A stretch of DNA of 33,005 bases, taken from Cryomorphaceae bacterium. GTDB lineage: Bacteria; Bacteroidota; Bacteroidia; Flavobacteriales_D; SKUL01. This document shows, one piece after another, positions 1-7,815 of the stretch (position 1 is the first letter of the stretch; the number at the start of each line of letters is the position of its first letter). Under the pieces are notes generated by a model that was not told the DNA's origin, did no database searches, and saw only the letters and a program-made list of their open reading frames with translations. The position numbers and the translations under genes were made by a program. The DNA lies in contig REDV01000133.1 of NCBI GenBank assembly GCA_007695365.1, positions 1-33,005 on the forward strand, written 5' to 3'.

Positions 1-495
1 ATTGATATGCTCACGCACCACCGCGCCCACGAAGATCATTTTCCACTCGCAGCAGCCTGGTTCAGGAGGTTTGGTGCTGGGGAGTTTTGAGGTGGGGTTG
101 CGAGCGTTGCGGCTAAACCCATTCTTTTTTCGGTGACTCCTTGAAGTATAGACCTATAAAGAGATTTCCCCCCTCCACTTCTCGTTTCTCGGCGTTCCGG
201 TCGAAATGACAAGAGGGTGTTATTTGGGTTTATGCTTGACCGCTTTCTCTTTGTCATTTCGACCGAAGCAACGACGATAGGAGTTGCGCCCCGAAATGCT
301 TCGGGGGGCGAAATCTCATTCTATTTCCGAATGAAACCGAGAGTTCTCCCCTGAAACCCATTGGGTCAGAATGGCAAAACGAGAAAACCAGGGGCGCACC
401 ACCCAATCCCCAATGCTCTATTCACAGTTTTCGGGCAAGGCATGCCTCAAGTTGTCTTGAAATGCCTAACTTGTGCAACCAAACAGAACCAACAT
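1..495. other. Non-coding stretch at the window edge
   Basis: Apart from the palindromic repeat at 161-317 I see no convincing gene here. The open frames are short and of unnatural composition. One minus-strand ATG at 39-37 opens a frame of 13 codons running off the left edge (MIFVGAVVREHIN). It could be the start of a gene outside the window, but that is too little to call. Confidence 0.5.
161..317. repeat. Imperfect palindromic intergenic repeat
   Basis: Two arms face each other. The left arm runs from gagatttc (161-168) to tcgaaatgacaa (201-212). The right arm runs from ttgtcatttcga (251-262) to gaaatctc (310-317). The outer octamers and inner dodecamers are exact reverse complements, while the bases between them match only loosely. 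Similar GTCATTTCGAnCGAAG...GAAATCTC elements are scattered between genes in many Bacteroidota genomes, from general knowledge. No coding signal was seen inside. It could fold as a long RNA hairpin or be a REP/MITE-like element. Confidence 0.7.
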
Positions 496-609
496 ATGGA
501 CGAGTTGTACAAAATCCTGGTTGCAGGCGGACTGATTCTCGCTCTTATAGTTTTCGCCAAGGTCATAAACAAGCGCCACGAAAACAAGAAGAAGCGTAAA
601 AACCGCTAA
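496..609 (+). CDS. Small single-pass membrane protein (37 aa), hypothetical
   Basis: The product begins MDELYKIL, has one hydrophobic helix at about residues 6-24 (ILVAGGLILALIVFAKV), and ends in a strongly basic tail of Lys, Arg and Asn. This gives a small inner-membrane protein with the tail probably in the cytoplasm. The frame stays open upstream to 361, but the upstream residues look non-coding, so I chose the ATG at 496. No family is recognised. It lies about 90 bp before the LolD-type ATPase gene and may be independent of it. It could still be a chance frame; the clean helix plus basic tail is the main support. Confidence 0.45.
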   Translation: MDELYKILVAGGLILALIVFAKVINKRHENKKKRKNR

Positions 610-696
610 AGAGGCTCACTGCTATACCCGACCAAAAGTCCTATCTTCGCGCACCCCGCAGCCCGCGGTGTGGAAATTTGACTTTTAACCCAGGCA

Positions 697-1377
697 TTGA
701 CTTCATCCCCAAATCCGGTATTGGTTGCCAGCAACATTCACAAGTCGTACGGCGATGTGGAAGTGCTGCGCGGAGTTGACCTATCTGTAAACCGCGGCGA
801 AGTAGTAAGTATTGTAGGACGCAGCGGTGCCGGTAAAACCACCCTGTTACAAATTGCCGGAACCCTAGACCGACCTGACAGCGGCCAGCTCTTCATCAAC
901 AACGAAGATGTGCTGAAGCTCAACAACCGCAAAATGGCCGGTTTTAGAAACAAGCACATCGGTTTTATATTTCAGTTTCACCACCTGCTGCCCGAATTTA
1001 CCGCCATTGAAAATGTGTGTATCCCGGCATTTATTGGTGGTGTGGGTCGCGCGGAAGCCTCAAAGCGAGCGGAAGAGTTGCTGCAATTTTTGGGGCTTTC
1101 TCACCGGCTTCAGCACAAACCTTCGGCACTTTCGGGGGGCGAACAGCAACGTGTGGCCGTGGCACGCGCACTCATGAACAAGCCCGATATTGTGTTTGCC
1201 GACGAGCCCTCGGGGAACCTCGATTCGGTGAACTCCGAAGAGCTGCACAATCTGTTTTTCAAACTGCGCGACGAATGGGGTCAAACCTTTATCATCGTTA
1301 CGCACAACGAATCGCTGGCAAAAATGGCCGACCGCACGCTGGTGATGGAAGACGGCCGAATGGTACACACTCAGTGA
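697..1377 (+). CDS. lolD: ABC transporter ATP-binding protein, LolD type
   Basis: This cytoplasmic ATPase of the MacB/LolD class is predicted to drive extraction of lipoproteins from the inner membrane or a related FtsX-type permease. Visible motifs are Walker A GRSGAGKT at 41-48, Q-loop Gln93, signature LSGGEQ at 145-150, Walker B DIVFADE at 164-170, the D-loop SGNLD, and switch His203. Length (226 aa) fits the family. No permease gene is adjacent, as is common for lolD in Bacteroidota, so the partner is unknown. The start is uncertain: no in-frame ATG exists near the N-terminus, and TTG at 697 or TTG at 721 (giving [11 protein letters not shown]) are the options. The stop overlaps the GTG start of the next gene, which suggests translational coupling. 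Confidence 0.88.
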   Translation: MTSSPNPVLVASNIHKSYGDVEVLRGVDLSVNRGEVVSIVGRSGAGKTTLLQIAGTLDRPDSGQLFINNEDVLKLNNRKMAGFRNKHIGFIFQFHHLLPEFTAIENVCIPAFIGGVGRAEASKRAEELLQFLGLSHRLQHKPSALSGGEQQRVAVARALMNKPDIVFADEPSGNLDSVNSEELHNLFFKLRDEWGQTFIIVTHNESLAKMADRTLVMEDGRMVHTQ

Positions 1378-2132
1378 ATCAGAAAGACAAGCAGTTAAGG
1401 GGTTTTCTCAACGCCAAGGTGGTGCAGTACAACCAACCCGGTTTTATTGCCAACGACCCTATTAGCCTGCCTCACCGCTTTTCGGAACCCCGCGACATTG
1501 AAATCATTGCCCTGCTGGTAGCAACCATTGCCTGGGGGCAACGCACAAGCATTATCCGCAGCGGAGAGCGCATACTGGAGTACATGAACCATGAGCCCTA
1601 CCAGTTTGTGAGTCAATTTACCCCACACGACCTAAAACCCTTTGAGCAGTTTGTTCACCGCACCTTTCAGCCTTACGACATTCAGTTTTTTCTGCTCCGA
1701 TTGCAGCATATTGTGCGCACTTTGGGGTCGGTTGAAGCCGCTTTTAAAGGCCACAACGCCGCCGAAGCCATTGCGCATTTCAGAACCGTAATGCTCGCAA
1801 CACCCCATGAAGCACGCGTGGCCAAGCATATTCCCGACATTGCCCGCGGTGCAGCGGCCAAACGTCTCAATATGTACCTGCGCTGGATGGTGCGAAAAGA
1901 TGCGTCCGGGGTAGATTTCGGCATTTGGAACAACCTTAGCCCGGCCGGGTTATTCCTGCCGCTCGACGTTCACACAGCCACCGTTTCGCGCAAGCTGGGT
2001 CTGCTGCAACGCAAAGCCAACGACTGGTTGGCGGTTCAAGAAGTAACATCCGCACTGCGAAGATTCGATCCCGACGACCCCGTGAAGTACGACTTTGCGC
2101 TCTTCTCACTCGGCGCGGAGGAACAATTTTGA
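1374..2132 (+). CDS. DUF2400 / TIGR02757 family protein
   Basis: This 252-residue protein matches the conserved TIGR02757 family of Bacteroidota and other bacteria, whose function is not established. I chose the GTG at 1374, which overlaps the lolD stop by 4 bases and gives [11 protein letters not shown]; the frame is open further upstream but there it is only the shadow of lolD. Two segments resemble the HhH-GPD DNA glycosylase fold of endonuclease [17 protein letters not shown] at 46-59, like the LLIAxxLSAQTTD helix, and [15 protein letters not shown] at 196-210, like VDTHVxRVxxRLGL, with Asp198 at the catalytic Asp position. That relationship is my inference. It is translationally coupled to lolD and 44 bp from the BatA-like gene. 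Confidence 0.85.
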   Translation: MNQKDKQLRGFLNAKVVQYNQPGFIANDPISLPHRFSEPRDIEIIALLVATIAWGQRTSIIRSGERILEYMNHEPYQFVSQFTPHDLKPFEQFVHRTFQPYDIQFFLLRLQHIVRTLGSVEAAFKGHNAAEAIAHFRTVMLATPHEARVAKHIPDIARGAAAKRLNMYLRWMVRKDASGVDFGIWNNLSPAGLFLPLDVHTATVSRKLGLLQRKANDWLAVQEVTSALRRFDPDDPVKYDFALFSLGAEEQF

Positions 2133-2161
2133 AGCCCTGCCATCCGTAATCAATCAATTCC

Positions 2162-2169
2162 TATCTTTG
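2162..2169 (+). promoter_or_regulatory. Bacteroidota -7 element TATCTTTG before the BatA-like gene
   Basis: TATCTTTG matches TAnnTTTG exactly. No good -33 TTTG lies at the usual distance. Only 7 bases separate it from the ATG at 2177, so a transcript from here would have essentially no leader. Confidence 0.5.
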
Positions 2170-2176
2170 AGCCTCG

Positions 2177-4228
2177 ATGAAATTTCTCTACCCAGAATTT
2201 CTTTATGCGCTGTTTGCGCTGGCTATTCCCCTGATTATTCACCTTTTTAACTTTCGCCGTTACAAGCGGGTGTTGTTTACCAACGTGGCTTTTTTGCGCG
2301 AGGTAAACGAAAGAACGCAAAGTACACGCCAGCTTAAACATTTGTTGGTGCTCCTGAGCCGGATGCTCCTACTTGCTGCCTTGGTACTGGCATTTGCCCA
2401 ACCTGTCATTCCGCGCAAGGACGCGGCCGCCGTGCAGGCCGAAAAGGCCATCAGCATATTTGTGGACAACAGCTTCAGTATGCAGGGCGAAAACGAAGAC
2501 GGGCTACTCTTTCTTCAGGCGCTGGAATCGGCCCGGAGCATTGCCGCTGCCTACCCGCCCTCTGCCTCGTTTCAGTTGCTCACCCACCAGTTTGAAGGTC
2601 GGCATCAACGTTTTCTGGCGCGCGAGGACTTTCTCAACCAACTCGACGAAATTGAAATAGGGCCGCAAGCCCGAAGTCTTAGCGAAATCATTGCCCGTCA
2701 GCGCGACCTCCTCAAAACCGCCGACAACAAGGACGCACAGCTTTTTGTGGTGTCGGACTTCCAACAAAATATGTGCGACTTCGACGCGTTGGAACCCGAC
2801 ACGTTGGTTCAAATGCACTTTGTCGTCATCCCTACGCGAGCATCTGACAATGTGTACGTGGACTCTGTGTGGTTCGAAACCCCCTTTCACAACCTCACCC
2901 AGCAGGAAAAACTCAACATCCGCATCCGCAATCACAGTGAAAAACAGGTGGATGACATGCCTCTCACCCTTTGGCTCGACGGCCGGCAGGCTGCCGTGGG
3001 TTCGTTCAACACCTCACCGCAGAGTTACACCGATACCGCACTGTATTTCAGCAACGACGAGCCAGGCTTCCGCTTTGGCTATGTGGATATTGACGACTAC
3101 CCGATTACCTTCGACGATCGCTACTACTTTGCTTTCAATGTAGATTCAACCTTGAAGGTGATGGAAATTACCGGTGATCTCCCTCCCGACGGTGCGGATT
3201 ATTTTTCCAAGCTTTTTGGCGACGACCCGCTCTACGAGTTTGTGCAAACAGGTGTGCGCATGATTGATTACACGGTGATGGAATCGCAGCATTTCATCAT
3301 TCTGAACCAGCTGAACAGCATCAGTACAGGTCTGACGGATGCGCTTGAGCGCTTTGTGGATCAGGGAGGTGCGGTGTTTTTGGTGCCCGGACTTTCCGTT
3401 GACGCCGGGAGCCTCAACGCCGCCATGCTGCGGTTTCGCGGGCCTACTTTCGAAAACGTGGTGCAAAGCGATGCCCGGGTGAATTACCTCGATGCCGAAT
3501 CGCCATTTTTCGCCAATCTCTTTGAACGCATTCCGCGTAACATGGATTTACCAAGGGTGCTCAGCTACTATAAAATGGTGAGCCGCACCACCAGCAACGA
3601 CCGCACTTTGATGCGCCTTCAAACCGGCGATGCTTTCCTGAGTCACGTGCCTTTTGGCAGCGGCAGTCTCTACATTTCGGCCGTGCCGCTGCACACCGAA
3701 AACAACAACTTTGCGCGTCACGCCACTTTTGTAACCTCGGTATTGAGGATGTCGGAACTCAGCCGGCCTTCCGGTGCCATCAGCTACAACCTGGGGCGCG
3801 AAACAGCCATCCCCGCAGGCTCGCGTATTCCGGCCGATCAGGAGGTGTTTACGGTAGAGAGTATGGACGGCAACCTGTCGTTTATTCCGGATTTTGCAAA
3901 TTTAGAAGGGCGCGGATTCATCTTTGTGCGCGACCATATAGAAGAGGCCGGCCATTATGTGCTCAAGCTCGGCGAAACTGTTGTGGCGGGGCTTGCCTTT
4001 AACTACCCCCGCACCGAAAGCGCACTGGATTACTACAGTGGCTCGCAATTACGCGATCAGCTGGATGCCAAGGGCATGCAGGACACGGCGGTGCTCGACA
4101 AAACCGGCGATGCATTGGAGGCCAGTCTGCTGCAACTGGAATCAGGACAAAAACTTTGGAAATGGCTCATTTTATTAGCCTTGCTATTCCTCCTTGTTGA
4201 AATACTTTTGCTCAAATTCTGGAAATAA
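2177..4228 (+). CDS. BatA/VWA-type membrane protein
   Basis: The N-terminus (MKFLYPEFLYALFALAIPLI) is the BatA-type domain found in Bacteroidota aerotolerance-like proteins. It has membrane helices at about 8-24 and 56-77, flanking a basic loop. A von Willebrand A-like domain follows from about residue 91, with a metal-site DxSxS at Asp97-Ser99-Ser101. The long middle part looks periplasmic, including a region at about 330-480 resembling a glutamine-amidotransferase-like fold. A last helix near the C-terminus (LWKWLILLALLFLLVEILLL) ends in KFWK. At 683 aa it fits the large BatA-domain proteins of this phylum, whose function is unknown. Its stop overlaps the next start as TAATG, indicating an operon with the dihydroorotase-like gene. 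Confidence 0.85.
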   Translation: MKFLYPEFLYALFALAIPLIIHLFNFRRYKRVLFTNVAFLREVNERTQSTRQLKHLLVLLSRMLLLAALVLAFAQPVIPRKDAAAVQAEKAISIFVDNSFSMQGENEDGLLFLQALESARSIAAAYPPSASFQLLTHQFEGRHQRFLAREDFLNQLDEIEIGPQARSLSEIIARQRDLLKTADNKDAQLFVVSDFQQNMCDFDALEPDTLVQMHFVVIPTRASDNVYVDSVWFETPFHNLTQQEKLNIRIRNHSEKQVDDMPLTLWLDGRQAAVGSFNTSPQSYTDTALYFSNDEPGFRFGYVDIDDYPITFDDRYYFAFNVDSTLKVMEITGDLPPDGADYFSKLFGDDPLYEFVQTGVRMIDYTVMESQHFIILNQLNSISTGLTDALERFVDQGGAVFLVPGLSVDAGSLNAAMLRFRGPTFENVVQSDARVNYLDAESPFFANLFERIPRNMDLPRVLSYYKMVSRTTSNDRTLMRLQTGDAFLSHVPFGSGSLYISAVPLHTENNNFARHATFVTSVLRMSELSRPSGAISYNLGRETAIPAGSRIPADQEVFTVESMDGNLSFIPDFANLEGRGFIFVRDHIEEAGHYVLKLGETVVAGLAFNYPRTESALDYYSGSQLRDQLDAKGMQDTAVLDKTGDALEASLLQLESGQKLWKWLILLALLFLLVEILLLKFWK

Positions 4229-5496
4229 TGGACTTGCTTATCAAATCGGCAGTGGTGGTGCACAACGGAAGCCCGCACCACATGAAAAAGCGCGACATCC
4301 TGATTCGCAAGGGTAAGATTGAAAAAATTGCCGCGCGTATTGAGCACGAGGGCCAGGTATTCAAGGCCTCCAATCTGCACGTGTCCATCGGTTGGTTCGA
4401 TCTGAGGGCCAATTTCTGCGACCCGGGAAATGAACACCGCGAAGACATCTGCACAGGACTTCAGTCCGCGCGGAAAGGGGGCTTTACAGGCGTGTGCATT
4501 GTACCTGAAACTTCGCCGCCGCTTTGCACCAAATCACACATTGATTATGTGCGCAATCGCTCAAAAGGATCTTGTGTGGAGCTGTATCCCTGTGGAACAG
4601 TGAGCGCTAACAGAGAGGGCAAGCAAATGGCCGAGCTGTTCGACATGCGCGCATCCGGTGCAGTGGCCTTTACCGACGGCAAGCAGCCCATGGCCAACGC
4701 AGCCTTACTGAGCACGGCCATGCTCTATGCCCGCAATTTTAACGGGCTGATCATCACTTTTCCGCTCGAACCTTCACTGAGCAACAAAGGACAAATGCAC
4801 GAAGGAGATGTAAGCACCCAATTGGGCATGAAAGGAATTCCGGCGCTGGCAGAAGAACTCATGGTAGCCCGCGATTTAAAACTTTGCGAATACAACGAAG
4901 CGCGCATTCACTTCACAGGAGTTTCTACAGAAGGAGCACTGAGCCTGATACGCGAAGCCCGCAAGAAGGGCCTGAACGTGAGTTGCGACGTGTATGCACA
5001 CAACCTGCTGCTCACGGATAAAGACCTCAAAGATTTTGACCAGCAAAAAAAAGTAATGCCGCCTCTGCGCGATGAGCCGCACCGCAAAGCCTTGATTAAG
5101 GCACTGAAAGACGGAACCATCAGCGCCATTTGCTCCGATCACTCGCCCTACGAGGTAGAGCGCAAAAATGTAGAGTTTGAGCACGCAGCATTTGGAATCA
5201 TCGGCCTGGAAAGCTCTTTTGGGGTGCTCAATAAAGCACTTCACAAAGCGCTTCCGCTCGACGCGATTATCGAAAAAATCAGCTCCTCACCGCGCGAAGT
5301 GCTCGGTCTGGCGGTACCCGAAATAACCGAGGGTGCTCCGGCAAACCTCACGCTCTTTGACCCTGATGCTGAATGGGTACTGAACAAAAGCGAATTGCGA
5401 TCTAAAAGCATCAACACACCGTTTTTGGGCGAAACTCTCAGAGGCAAAGCGCTTGCCATTTACAACGATGGCCGCTTGGACCCCTGTGAGAGGTAA
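4228..5496 (+). CDS. Dihydroorotase-like amidohydrolase, probably non-catalytic
   Basis: Overall sequence is that of the class I dihydroorotase / aspartate-transcarbamoylase-associated DHOase family (422 aa, normal length). Recognisable landmarks include FCDPGNEHREDI at 63-74, GMKGIPA at 200-206 and SDHSPY at 303-308. The metal-binding HxH after the first strand (usual DxHxH) is replaced by Asp58-Leu-Arg60-Ala-Asn62. The His usually found in HVST is Gly231 (TGVST). The late Asp304 is kept. This resembles the degenerate DHOase homologues of other flavobacteria, which may be structural partners of PyrB or have another role; the pyrimidine function is inferred, not shown. Its 3' end overlaps the convergent MBL gene by 37 bp. 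Confidence 0.85.
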   Translation: MDLLIKSAVVVHNGSPHHMKKRDILIRKGKIEKIAARIEHEGQVFKASNLHVSIGWFDLRANFCDPGNEHREDICTGLQSARKGGFTGVCIVPETSPPLCTKSHIDYVRNRSKGSCVELYPCGTVSANREGKQMAELFDMRASGAVAFTDGKQPMANAALLSTAMLYARNFNGLIITFPLEPSLSNKGQMHEGDVSTQLGMKGIPALAEELMVARDLKLCEYNEARIHFTGVSTEGALSLIREARKKGLNVSCDVYAHNLLLTDKDLKDFDQQKKVMPPLRDEPHRKALIKALKDGTISAICSDHSPYEVERKNVEFEHAAFGIIGLESSFGVLNKALHKALPLDAIIEKISSSPREVLGLAVPEITEGAPANLTLFDPDAEWVLNKSELRSKSINTPFLGETLRGKALAIYNDGRLDPCER

Positions 5497-6251
5497 AGCT
5501 CCAAACCATCATAGGCCAACTCCACGTTTTCGGGAAGCTCGGCAGCTACCTCCTCGTGTTTGCCCATCAGGTGCGAAATGTGTGTGAAGTAAGCCTTTTT
5601 AGGCTTCAGTTCTTGTACTAGTGCAATGGCTTCCTCAAGGTTAAAGTGAGAAATGTGTTTCTGTTTACGCAAGGCATTCAGCACGAGCACTTCCGAGCCG
5701 TAAGCCTTTTCCTTCTCTTCGTCAGATATGTAATTGGCGTCGGTGATGTAAGTAAAGTCGTCGATACGAAATCCGAGTACAGGCATGCGGTGGTGCATCA
5801 CTTCAATCGGCACAATGCGCTGCCCGAAATAGTCAAAAGGCTGGCTAGTGATGGGAATCAGGTTAATTTGCGGCACCCCCGGATAGGGATCCTCCTCAAA
5901 CACGTAATAAAACTCACGGCGGAGAGCCTTCTCCACGGCAGCACTGGCCATTATATCTACCTTCCTTTTCATCAGAAAGTTAAACGAGCGCACATCATCC
6001 ATTCCCGCTATGTGGTCCTTGTGCTCGTGTGTAAAAAGTACTCCGTGTAATTCGCGCACTCGGGTTTGCAACATTTGCTGCCTGAAATCCGGACCGGAAT
6101 CAATGGAGATGTTGTGGCCATTGTCCATCTCCACATACACAGATGTTCTCAGGCGTTTATCGCGGGGGTCGCCGGAGGTGCACACCGCACAATTGCAACC
6201 AATAACAGGAACCCCCTGTGAAGTACCTGTTCCTGTGAAAACAACTTTCAT
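5460..6251 (-). CDS. MBL-fold metallo-hydrolase, PhnP-like
   Basis: This 263-residue cytoplasmic protein has the metallo-beta-lactamase fold of the PhnP/YycJ-like group, often phosphodiesterases. It shows the metal motif THEHKDH (His75, His77, Asp79, His80), the later ligands His153 (MHHRMPV) and Asp171 (TDANYIS), and FTHISH at 222-227. The N-terminal GCNCAVC at 18-24 resembles the structural zinc site of PhnP. No phosphonate genes are nearby, so PhnP function is not implied and the substrate is unknown. The gene is transcribed on its own from a promoter that overlaps the divergent promoter of the following gene. It ends inside the 3' end of the dihydroorotase-like gene. Confidence 0.85.
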   Translation of the reverse strand: MKVVFTGTGTSQGVPVIGCNCAVCTSGDPRDKRLRTSVYVEMDNGHNISIDSGPDFRQQMLQTRVRELHGVLFTHEHKDHIAGMDDVRSFNFLMKRKVDIMASAAVEKALRREFYYVFEEDPYPGVPQINLIPITSQPFDYFGQRIVPIEVMHHRMPVLGFRIDDFTYITDANYISDEEKEKAYGSEVLVLNALRKQKHISHFNLEEAIALVQELKPKKAYFTHISHLMGKHEEVAAELPENVELAYDGLELYLSQGSKRPSL

Positions 6252-6279
6252 TTCCTGTGATTTGCGTGGTGAAGGTGGC

Positions 6280-6311
6280 CAAAAATAATCCTAAAAAATT
6301 TGATATTGCAA
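6280..6311 (-). promoter_or_regulatory. Promoter of the MBL-fold hydrolase gene
   Basis: On the minus strand, -33 TTG (6311-6309) and -7 TATTTTTG (6287-6280) are separated by 21 bases, a usual Bacteroidota spacing. The start codon is at 6251. The site interleaves with the divergent promoter at 6299-6328. Confidence 0.6.
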
Positions 6312-6328
6312 CGAAGCCTGTACCTTTG
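6299..6328 (+). promoter_or_regulatory. Promoter of the 488-aa conserved protein gene
   Basis: -33 TTTG (6299-6302) and -7 TACCTTTG (6321-6328) are separated by 18 bases, a close match to the Bacteroidota housekeeping sigma consensus. The GTG start follows at 6349. Confidence 0.7.
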
Positions 6329-6348
6329 TCGAAAGCAAAACCTGAACT

Positions 6349-7815
6349 GTGGAGCGCGTCATTCTTTCCCCCAAGCAAAAAGCACTTAGAATTAACCTCG
6401 ACCCTGAGATTTACGGGATTTTCGCTGAAATTGGAGCCGGGCAGGAGGTGGTGCGCCACTTTTTCCGGGCAGGAGGCGCTTCGGGTACCATCGCTAAAAC
6501 CATGTCGGCTTACGACAAAGACTTTAGCGACGCGATATACGGACGCGAAAAGTTTGGCCGCTATGTATGTGAGCCTCGTTTGCGCCAGATGCTCGACCAC
6601 GAGTACCAGCTTATTATTGAACGATTAAGCCGGGAGAAGCATCCCACCAAGCGCTTTTTTGCATTTGGCAACACCATGGCAACCATCGATTTTCAAAAGC
6701 GCTTTCAGGGTCACGGCTGGATGGGGATGAAGTTTCAAACTGCCCCCGACAAAGAGCCCAACACCGTGGTGGTTCACATTCGTTTGCACGAACCTGAATC
6801 CGGACTGCAACAGGAGACCATTGGTGTAATCGGCGTAAACCTTATTTACGGTTGCTACTTTTACCACAACAACAGCAAAGAACTACTTAAATCACTGTAC
6901 GACAACCTTAACCGCGATCAGGTAGAGATTGACATGGTACAGATGGACGGCCCCGATTTTGTCAATGTGGACAACCGCATTCTGAGCTTACAGCTTGTGA
7001 AAAACGGAATGACCGATGCGGTGATTTTCAACCCCGACCGCACCAATATGCAAGCGGCAGACGTACTTTACAAGAAAAACATCCTGACGATTCGCGGAAG
7101 TTTCCGCCCGGTAACAAAGGTCAATTTCGATATGATTCTGAAGGGGTACAACAAATTTGTAACAGAGCCCCGGGTTGACAAAGAAAAGCTACAGGTGTTG
7201 TTTGAAATCACCCTGAACAACCTCAGTGCCGACGGTGAAATTGACGAGCAGGACTTTATTGACCGCGCCGACATACTGTGTACCCTGGGTCAAACTGTAC
7301 TGATTTCCAACTACCAGGAGTACTACAAACTGGTAGATTACTTCTCGCACCACACCAAAAACCGCATGGGTCTTATTATGGGTGTGGACAACCTATTGGC
7401 TCTTTTCAACGAAAAGTACTACCGGGATTTGAAAGGAGGCATCCTTGAAGCGTTTGGAATTCTATTTACCCGCGACCTGAAGATATACCTCTACCCTCGT
7501 CGTGAAAGTGATGACAGTGAACTAATTACAACTAATAACTTTCCGGTTCACCCGCGCATCAAGCCACTCTACGACTACCTGGTGTACAACGGGCGGATTG
7601 TGAACATTGAAGACCACGACGAAAGCGTTTTACAGATCTCATCACGCGAGGTATTGCGCATGATTCGTGAAGGGGAACCGAATTGGGAGCCCATGGTTCC
7701 GAACTTTGTGGACACCATCATTAAAAGCAATCAGCTTTTTGGTTACCACCCGGATAACGGCAGCGGAAAACCAGGTGATGAGCAGGTGGAAAACCCCGAA
7801 GAGAAAGAGGCCTGA
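6349..7815 (+). CDS. Conserved protein of unknown function, 488 aa
   Basis: I recognise this as a conserved large cytoplasmic family, seen in Bacteroidota and some other phyla, with the hallmark FAEIGAGQEVVRHFF at 25-39 followed by AGGASGTIAKTMSAYD and YVCEPRLRQMLDHEY. Database names for it are inconsistent, and I see no motif such as HxGH that would support a nucleotidyltransferase call. It has no signal peptide or membrane helix. The segment at 155-170 (ETIGVIGVNLIYG) is another conserved block. The GTG at 6349 is chosen because it lies about 20 bp after a strong promoter. The gene is monocistronic, and its stop directly abuts the stop of the convergent cysteine desulfurase gene. Function is unknown. 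Confidence 0.85.
   Translation: MERVILSPKQKALRINLDPEIYGIFAEIGAGQEVVRHFFRAGGASGTIAKTMSAYDKDFSDAIYGREKFGRYVCEPRLRQMLDHEYQLIIERLSREKHPTKRFFAFGNTMATIDFQKRFQGHGWMGMKFQTAPDKEPNTVVVHIRLHEPESGLQQETIGVIGVNLIYGCYFYHNNSKELLKSLYDNLNRDQVEIDMVQMDGPDFVNVDNRILSLQLVKNGMTDAVIFNPDRTNMQAADVLYKKNILTIRGSFRPVTKVNFDMILKGYNKFVTEPRVDKEKLQVLFEITLNNLSADGEIDEQDFIDRADILCTLGQTVLISNYQEYYKLVDYFSHHTKNRMGLIMGVDNLLALFNEKYYRDLKGGILEAFGILFTRDLKIYLYPRRESDDSELITTNNFPVHPRIKPLYDYLVYNGRIVNIEDHDESVLQISSREVLRMIREGEPNWEPMVPNFVDTIIKSNQLFGYHPDNGSGKPGDEQVENPEEKEA

Noticed and set aside
36-257. Minus-strand frame of 73 codons at the left edge
   Set aside because: It runs through the palindromic repeat, has unnatural composition, and no family match is recognised.
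1017-1373. Extended N-terminus of the DUF2400 protein
   Set aside because: This part is the out-of-frame shadow of the lolD gene; the GTG at 1374 overlapping the lolD stop is the sensible start.
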